From positions 682,001-746,000 of the forward strand of contig NZ_JADQDQ010000002.1 of NCBI RefSeq assembly GCF_015694725.1: a DNA stretch of 64,000 nucleotides, read 5' to 3'. The notes under the pieces are model-generated. The model had not been told where the DNA came from. It did no database searches and was given only the letters and a program-made list of their open reading frames with translations. Below, piece by piece: positions 19,378-27,829 of the stretch (the stretch's first letter is position 1; each line of letters opens with the position of its first letter). The DNA is from Hymenobacter jeongseonensis. GTDB lineage: Bacteria > Bacteroidota > Bacteroidia > Cytophagales > Hymenobacteraceae. A program made the translations under genes and the position numbers.

Positions 19378-19413
19378 ACAACGCCGGCTTTCCTAGTGGA
19401 AAGTCGGCGTTGT
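19378..19413. terminator. Hairpin between convergent genes
   Basis: ACAACGCCGGCTTTC, short loop, GAAAGTCGGCGTTGT. Lies between the delta-60 gene (plus) and the alcohol dehydrogenase (minus) and could end both transcripts. Confidence 0.75.
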
Positions 19414-19436
19414 GGTTACTTATGCAAGGGGCTGTC

Positions 19437-20486
19437 TCAGTTGTTCAGCGTGGCCAGGTCAATTACGAAACGATACTTCACGTCGCCTTTCAGCATGCGC
19501 TCATAAGCTTCGTTGATGTCCTTGATGTCAATCAGCTCGATGTCGGACATAATGTTGTGCTCGGCGCAGAAGTCTAGCATTTCCTGGGTTTCGGCAATGC
19601 CGCCGATGAGCGAGCCCGCAATGCGGCGGCGCTTCCCGATGAGCAGAAACGCGTGCAGCTGAGGCGCTTCGGGTGGCACGCCCAGCAGAATCATGGTGCC
19701 ATCGCGGCGCAAGAGGCCCACGTACTGGCCCAAGTCGAGCGGAGCCGATACGGTGTTGATGATGAAGTCAAAGTAGTTGCTCACGCTTTTCAACTGCGCG
19801 GCGTCCTTGGTTACCACAAACTTGTGGGCGCCCAGGGCTTTGGCATCGGCTTCCTTGCCGGGCGAGGTGCTGAGCACCGTGACTTCGGCGCCCATGGCCG
19901 CGGCCAGCTTCACGGCCATGTGGCCGAGGCCGCCGAGGCCCATCACGCCCACGCGGTGGCCGGCGCCCACGTTCCACTGCCGCAAGGGCGAGTAGGTGGT
20001 GATGCCGGCGCAAAGCAGCGGAGCAACGCGGGCCGGGTCCAGTTTGTCGGATACTTTCAGGGTGTACTGCTCGTCTACCACAATCTGGTTGGAGTAGCCG
20101 CCGTAGGTGGGCTGGCCGGTGCCTTTTTCGCGGCCGCCGTAGGTGCCCACCATGCCCACTTCACAGTATTGCTCAAGGCCTTCCTGGCAGCTGGGGCAGG
20201 TTCGGCAGGAGTCGACCATGCAGCCCACGCCGGCCATATCGCCCACTTTGAAGTTTTTGACGTGGTCGCCCACTTGCGTGATGCGGCCCACGATTTCGTG
20301 GCCCGGCACCATCGGGAATACGGAGCCGCCCCACTCGTCGCGCACTTGGTGCAGGTCGGAGTGGCACACGCCGCAGAATTGAATGTCGATGAGCACATCG
20401 TGCGGGCCCACGTCGCGGCGCTCAAAATTGAACGGTGCGAGGGGCACGCTGGCGGCCGGGGCCGCGTAGGCTTTGGTAGGAAGCAT
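19437..20486 (-). CDS. Zinc-dependent alcohol dehydrogenase, YahK/cinnamyl-type
   Basis: 349 residues from ATG 20486 (MLPTKAYAA). Catalytic zinc ligands are seen in FCGVCHSDLH and VPGHEIVG; four structural-zinc cysteines in GCMVDSCRTCPSCQEGLEQYC-like spacing; the Rossmann motif GLGGLGHMAVKLA follows. It reduces aldehydes or oxidises alcohols with NAD(P)H, most like the broad NADPH-dependent aldehyde reductases YahK and YjgB of E. coli. Exact substrate unknown. Stands alone on the minus strand. Confidence 0.92.
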   Translation of the reverse strand: MLPTKAYAAPAASVPLAPFNFERRDVGPHDVLIDIQFCGVCHSDLHQVRDEWGGSVFPMVPGHEIVGRITQVGDHVKNFKVGDMAGVGCMVDSCRTCPSCQEGLEQYCEVGMVGTYGGREKGTGQPTYGGYSNQIVVDEQYTLKVSDKLDPARVAPLLCAGITTYSPLRQWNVGAGHRVGVMGLGGLGHMAVKLAAAMGAEVTVLSTSPGKEADAKALGAHKFVVTKDAAQLKSVSNYFDFIINTVSAPLDLGQYVGLLRRDGTMILLGVPPEAPQLHAFLLIGKRRRIAGSLIGGIAETQEMLDFCAEHNIMSDIELIDIKDINEAYERMLKGDVKYRFVIDLATLNN

Positions 20487-20628
20487 TGTAAGAGAAATTA
20501 TTAGTGTTGAATTAGGAGCTGGCACCAAGTCGGCACCGTTGGCGCAAGGCTTGAATACCTAGAAGCAGGAAGTGGGCTAACCGCACCGGTTGGCGAAGGT
20601 TTGCGGGGGAGGCGCCAAAAGCGCGGGG

Positions 20629-20636
20629 TATCTTTG
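20629..20636 (+). promoter_or_regulatory. Candidate -7 box of the DUF3817 gene
   Basis: TATCTTTG, a full match to TAnnTTTG, 24 bases before the start codon at 20661. A TTG at 20601 lies upstream at slightly long spacing. Confidence 0.55.
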
Positions 20637-20660
20637 CGGCAGTATCCTACGCATTGCGCT

Positions 20661-20966
20661 ATGTCCCTTACCCCCGCTCATTTGTTTCTTACCTCGCTGG
20701 GCCGCCTGCGGCTGATTGGTTTTCTGGAAGGAGTTTCGTTGTTGGTATTGCTGGGCATTGCCATGCCGCTGAAGTATCTGGCGGGGCAGCCCACGGCGGT
20801 GCGCTACGTGGGCATGGCGCACGGCGTGCTGTTTGTGCTATACGTGCTGCTGGTCGTTCAGGTGGCCATTCAGTACCGGTGGTCCTTGGGCAAGACGGCC
20901 CTGGCGCTGGTGGCGTCCGTGTTTCCGTTCGGCACCTTTTGGGCCGACCGGCGCCTATTCCACTAA
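20661..20966 (+). CDS. DUF3817 small membrane protein
   Basis: 101 residues with three hydrophobic helices (about 16-37, 50-75 and 76-93). The pattern GRLRLIGFLEGVSLLVL, then RYVGMAHGVLFVLYV and PFGTFWADRRL fits the DUF3817 family of small integral membrane proteins of unknown role. The start at 20661 was chosen because a TATCTTTG promoter box lies between it and the next upstream frame start. Confidence 0.85.
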   Translation: MSLTPAHLFLTSLGRLRLIGFLEGVSLLVLLGIAMPLKYLAGQPTAVRYVGMAHGVLFVLYVLLVVQVAIQYRWSLGKTALALVASVFPFGTFWADRRLFH

Positions 20967-21013
20967 AAACAGCCTTTTGCAGGCAAGCTGAGATTCCTCG
21001 GGAACAGGCCCAC

Positions 21014-21730
21014 TCAGACAGCCGCAGCCGATACGGGCGCAGCGGGTGTGCCCTGCGCCAGCGCCGCGTCCACCATGGTTCGCATTCGCTTCAACGATTC
21101 GCGGGCAAACTTGCGCTGAAGCATCCGCCCAAACAACTTGAAACCAATCCAATAGAACGGGTTGCGAATCTGTCCGGACTGCGACACGGCGTGGATGCGA
21201 AACTGCACCGCGCCGGTGTTCAGGTTTTTGTGAATGGTGAAATCAATCTGCCCGCGCTCGAAGTGGCCTTCGAGGGTGCGGTAGCCGTAGCCCCACACCC
21301 GCTCGGGGCCGTTGGGGGTGTCGCGGGCGGCCTCGTCGGTCACGCCGCTCACCCGCACGCCAAAGTAGAATTTGAAGAACAGGAACTGCGCCCGCAGCAC
21401 CATGATGCGCTTTTCGAGCGGGCCATCGGGTGAGAAAATGCCGGTAATGAGGTCGGGCGGCGGAAAGGCGTAGCGCTGCAACACGTCCTGTGCCGCCGCG
21501 AAGGAGCCGGCCGCGGCGGGCGGTCCAGGGGCTTCGGCCGGCAGGTCGGTTTCGTAGTCATCGAGGCGCCAGCCGGTTTCGGTGGTGTACTCGCTCTGGC
21601 GGCTGAAATCGTAGTTGACTTCGGTGTTGGCGTAGGTCTCGAGGCGGGCTTTCTGCTGCTCCCACAGCGGCGGCGCGGCGCTGGTGACCGGGCCGGGCAC
21701 GGCAGGACTACGCATGGCGCTCGTGGTCAT
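21014..21730 (-). CDS. DUF1990 (UPF0548) family protein
   Basis: 238 residues. The C-terminal part RVWGYGYRTLEGHFERGQIDF followed by a segment ending in QRKFARESLKRM matches the UPF0548 fold found in plants and bacteria (FGYGxGTLxGHLLxGE...). The N-terminal 110 residues are less conserved. No catalytic residues are recognisable and no function is known. It overlaps the preceding gene on the same strand by 23 bases, so the two are translated together. Confidence 0.8.
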   Translation of the reverse strand: MTTSAMRSPAVPGPVTSAAPPLWEQQKARLETYANTEVNYDFSRQSEYTTETGWRLDDYETDLPAEAPGPPAAAGSFAAAQDVLQRYAFPPPDLITGIFSPDGPLEKRIMVLRAQFLFFKFYFGVRVSGVTDEAARDTPNGPERVWGYGYRTLEGHFERGQIDFTIHKNLNTGAVQFRIHAVSQSGQIRNPFYWIGFKLFGRMLQRKFARESLKRMRTMVDAALAQGTPAAPVSAAAV

Positions 21731-22289
21731 GGGAGCCGGTTTCGTTTTGGGTGTGGGTTTCCACGGTCACGTCGCTCAGGGCCTGGCCGCCGCTGGCCGC
21801 CGCCACGCGCCGGCAGAACTCGACCCACGTAGCTTCCTGCACACGCTTGCCGATGCCGGTGGTGTTGTAAGCGAAGGCCACCAGCCCGTCGCGGGAGCGG
21901 GCCCGCGAGCGGATTTCGAACCGCAGCACGTCGGGCGACTCGTCTAGGTAATGCGCCTCAAAATGAATGCGGCCCGCCTCCGGGTGGCCTTCCAGGGTAA
22001 TAAATTCGAAGAACGTGGCGCCTACTTCGGTCACGCGCACGCAGCCATTCCAGGGGCCGAGGATGGTAATTTCAAATTCTTCGCCTACCCGCAGGCCGTT
22101 TTCCGAGCCTTCTTTTTTCTGGAAATCGGCCAGCAGTTCGGGTGCAAACCGGGCGACGTCGGCCTGGACTTCGGCCATCAATTGGGACGGCGTGAGGCGC
22201 GGCCGGGCCACGTCAATGAAGTAACGACGTTCCAGCCACGGCCCGGAACCGGTAGCGGCGGGCTGCTCAGCATGATGGGGATTGGCCAC
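21708..22289 (-). CDS. Uncharacterised DUF1990-like protein
   Basis: About 193 residues from a GTG at 22289 (VANPHHAEQ); earlier in-frame codons give a low-complexity extension reaching into the promoter region of endonuclease V. The segment GPWNGCVRVTEVGATFFEF, then TLEGHPEAGRIHFEAH and an RSRDGL region resemble DUF1990-type proteins but are distinct from the downstream neighbour. Family assignment is tentative. The 23-base overlap with the next gene points to a paired function. Confidence 0.6.
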   Translation of the reverse strand: MANPHHAEQPAATGSGPWLERRYFIDVARPRLTPSQLMAEVQADVARFAPELLADFQKKEGSENGLRVGEEFEITILGPWNGCVRVTEVGATFFEFITLEGHPEAGRIHFEAHYLDESPDVLRFEIRSRARSRDGLVAFAYNTTGIGKRVQEATWVEFCRRVAAASGGQALSDVTVETHTQNETGSHDHERHA

Positions 22290-22421
22290 GGGAAGAGGGA
22301 TAATTTTCGAATGAGGAGGGATGCGTCGGAAGCAAGCACGACTTTCCCGTATACGCCATTTGCCGGCGCCGGGTGGATTTCGCCCCGCCGCATTCTTCAT
22401 ATTTATACCGTTCTCCTCCTG

Positions 22422-23111
22422 ATGGCCTACTACCGCCCGCCCGGCCCCCCACCCGACCCCGTTCTGGTGCAGTCCCTCACCCAGCAGCAGCACGAAATGC
22501 GCCTGCGCGTGCGCGCCGAGCCCCTGGCGCAGGAGCCGCGCCTCATTGCGGGCTGCGATTCGTCGTTTCCCACGCCCGATACCATTCTGTCGGTGTTCGT
22601 GGTGCTAAAATTCCCTTCCCTGGAGTTGGTGGAAAAGGTATACAACTACGGCCCGGTGGATATGCCTTACGTGCCCGGCTTTCTTTCCTTTCGCGAAGCG
22701 CCCAACGTTATTCACACCTTCGCCAAGCTCGAAAATAAGCCCGATGTGATTATGGTGGACGGGCACGGCATTGCACATCCGCGCCGCATGGGCATTGCCG
22801 CGCACCTCGGCGTGTTGCTCGACATGCCCACTTTTGGCGTGGCGAAACAGAAATTGACGGGCACTTTCCAGGAGCCGGGCATCGAGCGCGGCAATATCAT
22901 GCCCCTCACCGACGCCCGAACCGGCGAATTGATTGGCCAGGTTATTCGGAGCAAAGACAAGGTGCTGCCGCTGTTCGTGAGCCCCGGCCATCGCTGCGAC
23001 CAAGCCACTGCCACCCGCCTCACCCTAGCCTGCCTGCGCGGCTACAAACTACCGGAACCCACCCGCCTGGCCGATTATTGGGCCGAGCAAATCAAGAAAG
23101 AAGTGCGGTGA
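22422..23111 (+). CDS. nfi: Endonuclease V (deoxyinosine 3'-endonuclease)
   Basis: 229 residues from ATG 22422 (MAYYRPPG). Catalytic features: D in AGCDSSF (about residue 47), E in PYVPGFLSFREAP (about 92) and D in MVDGHGIAHPRRMGIAAHLG (about 110), all as in E. coli Nfi. Cuts DNA one nucleotide 3' of deoxyinosine produced by adenine deamination; may also act on inosine in RNA. Transcribed divergently from the DUF1990 pair and followed by a palindromic repeat. Confidence 0.95.
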   Translation: MAYYRPPGPPPDPVLVQSLTQQQHEMRLRVRAEPLAQEPRLIAGCDSSFPTPDTILSVFVVLKFPSLELVEKVYNYGPVDMPYVPGFLSFREAPNVIHTFAKLENKPDVIMVDGHGIAHPRRMGIAAHLGVLLDMPTFGVAKQKLTGTFQEPGIERGNIMPLTDARTGELIGQVIRSKDKVLPLFVSPGHRCDQATATRLTLACLRGYKLPEPTRLADYWAEQIKKEVR

Positions 23112-23127
23112 TTTCACCCTATTTATC

Positions 23128-23209
23128 TGTCATGCTGAGCGGAGCGAAGCATCTTATCTCCGAGGAACGATTCGCCTCAACCTGATAAGATGCTCCGCTC
23201 AGCATGACA
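23128..23209. repeat. Interspersed palindromic repeat, copy 2
   Basis: TGTCATGCTGAGCGGAGCGA on the left; the right arm matches except for a 5-base gap where the left reads TTCGC. Internal block is GAAGCATCTTATC. Lies between convergent endonuclease V and the Glu-Q-tRNA synthetase-like gene, so it may also serve as terminator. Confidence 0.9.
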
Positions 23210-23214
23210 AGATT

Positions 23215-24090
23215 TTAGACCAAGTGAATTTGAGGCAATAATGACGTTAACTCCTCGAGTGAGGTAATGGCACTGGGCACGCCACCCAATAGCTTCGCCA
23301 CCGCTTGATAAACGAATTGTGCCCCGCCACCCTGCGCCAGCACACCAGCGTCTAGCGGCAACTGCTGCGACTTGGAGAGTTTCTGGCCCGCGGCATCCGT
23401 CATTAGCGGATGGTGGAAGAACTGAATGCGCGCCGCGTTAAAAGGTGCCGTTTCCGAGAGCTGTCCGGCCAACCAGAGCTGCGCGGCCGTGCTGGGCTGC
23501 AAATCCAGGCCGCGCACCACCAAGGAGGTTCCCAGGCGCAAGTCGTCCACCACCGAGGCTACTTGGTATGCCGCCACGCCATCCTTTTTGCGCACTACAA
23601 AATCTGGCATCAGCGCGCCAAGCGGCACGTTGGCATTTCCCTGCCAGGCATCGGCAATTGATATGATGGTATCCGCTGGTACCCGGGCCCGCCAGGCGGC
23701 GCCAGGAGTTTCGAGCGACACGGGGGCTTCGGGGCCGCCGGTTCGGGTGCGCTGGCTGGCGTGCACGAGGCCGGGTTGCTGCGCCAAGCGGCGCAATACA
23801 GCATTGTACTCAGGCAAGTGCAGGAGTTGGGAATGGTGGCGCAGGAAGTCGTCGGGCCCGGTGGGGCCTTGGTCATAGTCGAGCCCCAGCCAGTCGATTA
23901 CCCGAAAAATATTGTCGAGGTACGCCGGCCGCAGGCGGGCGCGGTCCAGGTCGTCGATGCGCAGGTGCAGCACGCCTCCGGCCTGCCGCGTGAGCAGCCA
24001 GGTGAGCACAAAATTCACGGCGTTGCCCAGGTGCAGGTAGCCGCTGGGCGTGGGCGCCAGCCGCGAGATGACACGGCCTTGCTCAGTCAT
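23215..24090 (-). CDS. Glutamyl-Q tRNA(Asp) synthetase-like protein
   Basis: 291 residues from ATG 24090. A class I aminoacyl-tRNA synthetase core without anticodon-binding domain: HIGH-type motif PTPSGYLHLGN (about 13-23), IDDLDRAR, and KMSKS-type motif KLSKS (about 238-242). This is the truncated GluRS architecture of GluQ (YadB), which attaches glutamate to queuosine in tRNA-Asp. The zinc-binding cysteines of E. coli GluQ are missing: the corresponding stretch reads VHASQRTRTGG, and the whole protein has no cysteine. Function therefore likely but not certain. Confidence 0.8.
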   Translation of the reverse strand: MTEQGRVISRLAPTPSGYLHLGNAVNFVLTWLLTRQAGGVLHLRIDDLDRARLRPAYLDNIFRVIDWLGLDYDQGPTGPDDFLRHHSQLLHLPEYNAVLRRLAQQPGLVHASQRTRTGGPEAPVSLETPGAAWRARVPADTIISIADAWQGNANVPLGALMPDFVVRKKDGVAAYQVASVVDDLRLGTSLVVRGLDLQPSTAAQLWLAGQLSETAPFNAARIQFFHHPLMTDAAGQKLSKSQQLPLDAGVLAQGGGAQFVYQAVAKLLGGVPSAITSLEELTSLLPQIHLV

Positions 24091-24108
24091 TTTCAAATAA
24101 AAAGCATT

Positions 24109-24498
24109 TTACAACGGCCATATACTTTGCTGAAGGACAACCCGGTATCCATCGGGGTCTTCGAAGGTGCGGCCATGCTCGTCCCAATAGGGATTATAGG
24201 AACGCACGGGTGAATAGCCGCTGTCCACCATTCGTTGTACGCCGGCTTGCCAGTCTAAGGCATCGGGGAAATAGAATACCAACAAATTGTCGGCCGTAGT
24301 GGCCCGCCCCACGCGATGGCCAACTTGGTGCGTAAATTCAAAGTGGTAGGGCCAAGCCGGATGACCCAGCATTACGCCGTCAAAGCCGTTGTGCCCGGAA
24401 AAGGAACTTAGGCGCTGCAGCCCCAGACCCTGGCAGTAAAAATGAACTACGGCTGGTAAATCATCGGTGGGCCGGGCCACACGCAGAATTGGAGACAT
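24109..24498 (-). CDS. VOC (glyoxalase/bleomycin-resistance) superfamily protein
   Basis: 129 residues from ATG 24498 (MSPILRVARP). Pattern of two beta-alpha-beta-beta-beta units: VARPTDDLPAVVHFYCQGLGL near the start and RSYNPYWDEHGRTFEDPDGYRVVL near the end, where the E-DPDG motif carries the usual metal-binding or fold-defining position. Substrate unknown. Ends 18 bases before the synthetase-like gene on the same strand. Confidence 0.88.
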   Translation of the reverse strand: MSPILRVARPTDDLPAVVHFYCQGLGLQRLSSFSGHNGFDGVMLGHPAWPYHFEFTHQVGHRVGRATTADNLLVFYFPDALDWQAGVQRMVDSGYSPVRSYNPYWDEHGRTFEDPDGYRVVLQQSIWPL

Positions 24499-24647
24499 CG
24501 GAATGAAACAAGGAAGAAGGTGGTACAAACCTAAACGCTCACACCAAAAGGACACGTTCTATTGGCTATTGAGTCCCGCCAACCCCCTGAAAAGCATTCC
24601 AACGGCAGAAGTTCAAGGAATACAGCGGAGCCTTACCGGTCCGTGCG

Positions 24648-24655
24648 TAAGTTTG
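24648..24655 (+). promoter_or_regulatory. Candidate -7 box of nuoM-nuoN
   Basis: TAAGTTTG fits TAnnTTTG and lies 55 bases before the nuoM start. Suggests that nuoMN have their own promoter. Confidence 0.5.
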
Positions 24656-24710
24656 CGGTCAATTTGCGAGGCGGTTCTCCTGCCCCGCAACGCGCCCAAC
24701 CCGCTCGTTC

Positions 24711-26177
24711 ATGCTGACTGCTGTACTGCTTTTCCTCCCGCTAGCTGCCGCTTTGCTGCTGCTATTCATCAAGGGAGCCGCCGCCCGTGCCCTGGCCCTG
24801 GGCGCTTCGCTTCTCGAATTTGGTTTGGCGGTGTATGCCGCTTTCGCCTTCAAAGCCACCGGCACGGTGGCCTTCAACCTCAACTACGCCTGGATTTCCT
24901 CGGCCGGCATCAACTTCCACCTCGGCCTCGATGGCTTGAGCTTGCTGTTGGTCCTCCTCACCACGTTCCTAGTGCCGCTGATACTGCTGTCGGCATTCAA
25001 GCATAAGTACGACAATCCCTCGACCTTCTACGCGCTGGTGCTGTTCATGCAAACGGGCTTGCTTGGCGTGTTCATGTCGCTCGATGCCTTCCTGTTTTAC
25101 TTCTTCTGGGAAGTCGCCCTGATTCCGATTTACTTCCTGGCTGGCGCCTGGGGCGGCGAGCGCCGTGTGGCCGTCACCCTCAAGTTTTTCCTCTACACCG
25201 TAGTGGGCTCGCTGCTGATGCTGGCCGGCTTCGTGTACCTCTACCTGCAAACCGGACCCGCCGCTGGTTCACTAGCCCAGCACTCTTCGGAGCTGTCGGC
25301 GTTCTACAGCCTTAAGCTGAGCGCGGCCGAGCAGTCGTGGCTGTTCTGGCTGATTTTCGCGGCCTTCGCCGTGAAAATGCCCATCTTCCCCTTCCACACC
25401 TGGCAGCCCGACACCTACACCGAGGCGCCCGCCCCGGCCACCATGCTGCTCTCGGGCATCATGCTGAAAATGGGCATTTACGGCACCATGCGCTGGTTGC
25501 TGCCGGTCCTGCCGCTGGGCGTGAGCCAGTGGGGCTTTCTGGTCGTCATTCTCTCCGTCATCGGCATTATCTACGGGGCCATTATCGCCATCCGGCAGCG
25601 CGATTTGAAGCGGCTCATTGCCTATTCGTCGCTCTCCCACGTGGGCCTGATGGCGGCCGGCGTGTTCTCGCTCACCCAAATTGGCCTGCAGGGCGTTGTC
25701 ATTCAAATGCTGGCCCACGGCGTAAACGTAGTGGGCATGTTCTTCGTGGCCGATGCCATTGAGCGCCGCACCGGCACCCGCTACATCCCGGATTTGGGCG
25801 GCCTTACCCGCCGCACGCCCATCCTGTCGGTGTGCTTTCTGGTGATGCTGCTCAGCACCGTGGCCCTGCCCCTCACCGGCGGCTTCGTGGGCGAATTCCT
25901 GCTGCTGGCCGGCGTGTACCAATACAATGCCTGGGTAGGCGCCGTGGCCGGTCTCACCATCATTTTCTCAGCCGTGTACCTGTTGCGCATGTTTCAGCGC
26001 GTGATGCTCGGCCCCGATTCCGCATTCTCTGAAACCATCACCGACCTCACCGGTAGCGAGCTGTTGATACTCGTGCCACTCATCGCGCTGGTGTTCTGGC
26101 TGGGCCTGTTCCCGAATTCATTTCTGCACATCTCGGAGCCAGCGGTGATTAATCTTCTGTCACTGGTTGGGCGGTAG
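24711..26177 (+). CDS. nuoM: NADH-quinone oxidoreductase subunit M
   Basis: 488 residues, about 14 membrane helices, normal length. Conserved features include LGLDGLSLLLVLLTTFLVPL, the glutamate in FFWEVALIPIYFL, a lysine in VKMPIFPFHTWQPDTYTEAP, and RDLKRLIAYSSLSHVG. An antiporter-like proton-pumping subunit of complex I. It starts a nuoM-nuoN unit on the plus strand; nuoL, its usual upstream neighbour, lies at the left end of the window on the other strand. Confidence 0.96.
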   Translation: MLTAVLLFLPLAAALLLLFIKGAAARALALGASLLEFGLAVYAAFAFKATGTVAFNLNYAWISSAGINFHLGLDGLSLLLVLLTTFLVPLILLSAFKHKYDNPSTFYALVLFMQTGLLGVFMSLDAFLFYFFWEVALIPIYFLAGAWGGERRVAVTLKFFLYTVVGSLLMLAGFVYLYLQTGPAAGSLAQHSSELSAFYSLKLSAAEQSWLFWLIFAAFAVKMPIFPFHTWQPDTYTEAPAPATMLLSGIMLKMGIYGTMRWLLPVLPLGVSQWGFLVVILSVIGIIYGAIIAIRQRDLKRLIAYSSLSHVGLMAAGVFSLTQIGLQGVVIQMLAHGVNVVGMFFVADAIERRTGTRYIPDLGGLTRRTPILSVCFLVMLLSTVALPLTGGFVGEFLLLAGVYQYNAWVGAVAGLTIIFSAVYLLRMFQRVMLGPDSAFSETITDLTGSELLILVPLIALVFWLGLFPNSFLHISEPAVINLLSLVGR

Positions 26178-26203
26178 TTTTTAGTGGATGACCGGTCCAA
26201 CGC

Positions 26204-26308
26204 CTGTCATCTTGAGCTTGCGAAGGACCTTATCAAGCTCACACAGATTTGAAGTAGTAATTCAACGGAGCGGCCTTGATAAGGTCCTTCGCAAGCTCAG
26301 GATGACAG
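26204..26308. repeat. Interspersed palindromic repeat, copy 3 (between nuoM and nuoN)
   Basis: CTGTCATCTTGAGCTTGCG... with arms of about 33 bases and one mismatch, loop of about 35. Internal block GAAGGACCTTATCAA. Fills most of the nuoM-nuoN spacer. Confidence 0.92.
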
Positions 26309-26341
26309 TTTCTCGCTGTTGTTCCGACTCCCAGTAAGCCC

Positions 26342-27742
26342 ATGACCTCCATCATTCTTCTCTCCATCTTCGGCATCCTCAACCTGTTCATGGGCTTCAT
26401 GCGCTCGAACAAGGTGCTGCTGCCCGGCGCCATGCTGCTCTTGCTGGCTGTGTTCGGGGCCAACTTGGCCGACTGGAACGTGGTGCACGCGCCGTATTTC
26501 AACAACATGCTGGTGGTGGACAACTACACGGTGGCCTTCACGGGCATCGTGGTGCTCACGACCATTGTGCTGCTGCCCTTCTCGCGCAGCTACGTGGTGG
26601 CCGGCGAAACCAACCTGGCCGAATACTACGCCCTGCTGCTTTTCTCGCTAGTGGGCGCCGTGATGATGATTGGCTACAACCACCTCATCATGCTTTTCGT
26701 GGGCATCGAAATCCTGAGCATCAGCATGTACGTGTTGGCGGGCTCTAGCAAGCGCGATTCGCGCAGCAACGAGGCCGCTCTGAAATACTTCCTCATGGGC
26801 GCCTTTGCTACGGGGATTCTGCTCTTCGGCATTGCGCTGCTTTATGGAGCTACCGGCACCTTCGTGCTTTCGGACCTGGCCGGCGCAGTGGCCGCGCCCG
26901 AGAATGCCAGCCTGCAGCCGATGCTATACATCGGCATTTTGATGATGATTATCGGTATCGGCTTCAAGGTTTCGGCCGCGCCCTTCCATTTCTGGACGCC
27001 TGATGTGTACGAAGGCACGCCCACCTTCTTCACCGCTTTCATGAGCACCGTGGTGAAGACGGCCGGTTTTGCCGCCTTCCTCAAGCTCTTGGCCGTGGCC
27101 CTGCCCGGTGCCCAGGGCTTCTGGCTGCCTACCATTCAGGCCATGTGCGCCCTCACGCTGCTGCTGGGCAACGTGGGCGCCGCCGTTCAAACCAGCACCA
27201 AACGCATGCTGGCTTATTCCAGCGTGAGCCACGCCGGCTACCTGCTCATCGGCCTCGTGGCCAGCCGGGGCAATCTCACCGGCGATGCCGCCAGCGGCAT
27301 TTTCTTTTACTCTCTGGCTTATTCCATCGCCACCATTGCCGCCTTCGGGGTGCTGAAACTGGTGGCCGACCACCGCCAGCGCGACGACTACGCCGCCCTC
27401 AACGGCCTCGGCAAAACCAACCCGCTGCTAGCTTTCAGCATGACGGTGGCCATGCTCTCGCTGGCCGGCATTCCGCTCACGGGCGGCTTCTTCGGTAAGT
27501 TTTTCCTGCTGGCCGCCGCGGCTGGGCAGGGCTACATTGGCCTCGTGGTATTTGCCGTGATAATGAGCATGGTGGGTTTGTACTACTACCTGCGCCCCCT
27601 CATTGCCATGTACCTGCGCCCTGCTGAAGAAGGCGCCACGCCGGTGCCCGTCGATGGCATCCAGACCGCAACGCTGGCGCTGCTGGCGCTGTTGAGCATC
27701 GTGCTCGGCATTGTTCCTGGCTTCCTGAGCGGCATTCTGTAG
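26342..27742 (+). CDS. nuoN: NADH-quinone oxidoreductase subunit N
   Basis: 466 residues with about 13-14 membrane helices. Diagnostic stretches: FVGIEILSISMYVLAG (with the essential membrane glutamate), FKVSAAPFHFWTPDVYEGTP, TKRMLAYSSVSHAGYL, and LAGIPLTGGFFGKFF. Third antiporter-like subunit of complex I. Last gene of the nuo block here, followed by a long hairpin terminator. Confidence 0.96.
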   Translation: MTSIILLSIFGILNLFMGFMRSNKVLLPGAMLLLLAVFGANLADWNVVHAPYFNNMLVVDNYTVAFTGIVVLTTIVLLPFSRSYVVAGETNLAEYYALLLFSLVGAVMMIGYNHLIMLFVGIEILSISMYVLAGSSKRDSRSNEAALKYFLMGAFATGILLFGIALLYGATGTFVLSDLAGAVAAPENASLQPMLYIGILMMIIGIGFKVSAAPFHFWTPDVYEGTPTFFTAFMSTVVKTAGFAAFLKLLAVALPGAQGFWLPTIQAMCALTLLLGNVGAAVQTSTKRMLAYSSVSHAGYLLIGLVASRGNLTGDAASGIFFYSLAYSIATIAAFGVLKLVADHRQRDDYAALNGLGKTNPLLAFSMTVAMLSLAGIPLTGGFFGKFFLLAAAAGQGYIGLVVFAVIMSMVGLYYYLRPLIAMYLRPAEEGATPVPVDGIQTATLALLALLSIVLGIVPGFLSGIL

Positions 27743-27758
27743 GCCGGGCTCATCTCAA

Positions 27759-27819
27759 CCGCTTAAACGCAAAGAGTCCTCGCTACTTCAAGCAGCGGGG
27801 ACTCTTTGCGTTTAAGCGG
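27759..27819. terminator. Long bidirectional hairpin between nuoN and the SDR gene
   Basis: CCGCTTAAACGCAAAGAGTC followed by more pairing bases and the reverse complement, loop about 7. A stem of roughly 26 base pairs with one mismatch, between convergent genes. Confidence 0.85.
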
Positions 27820-27829
27820 GTTTTTCAGA

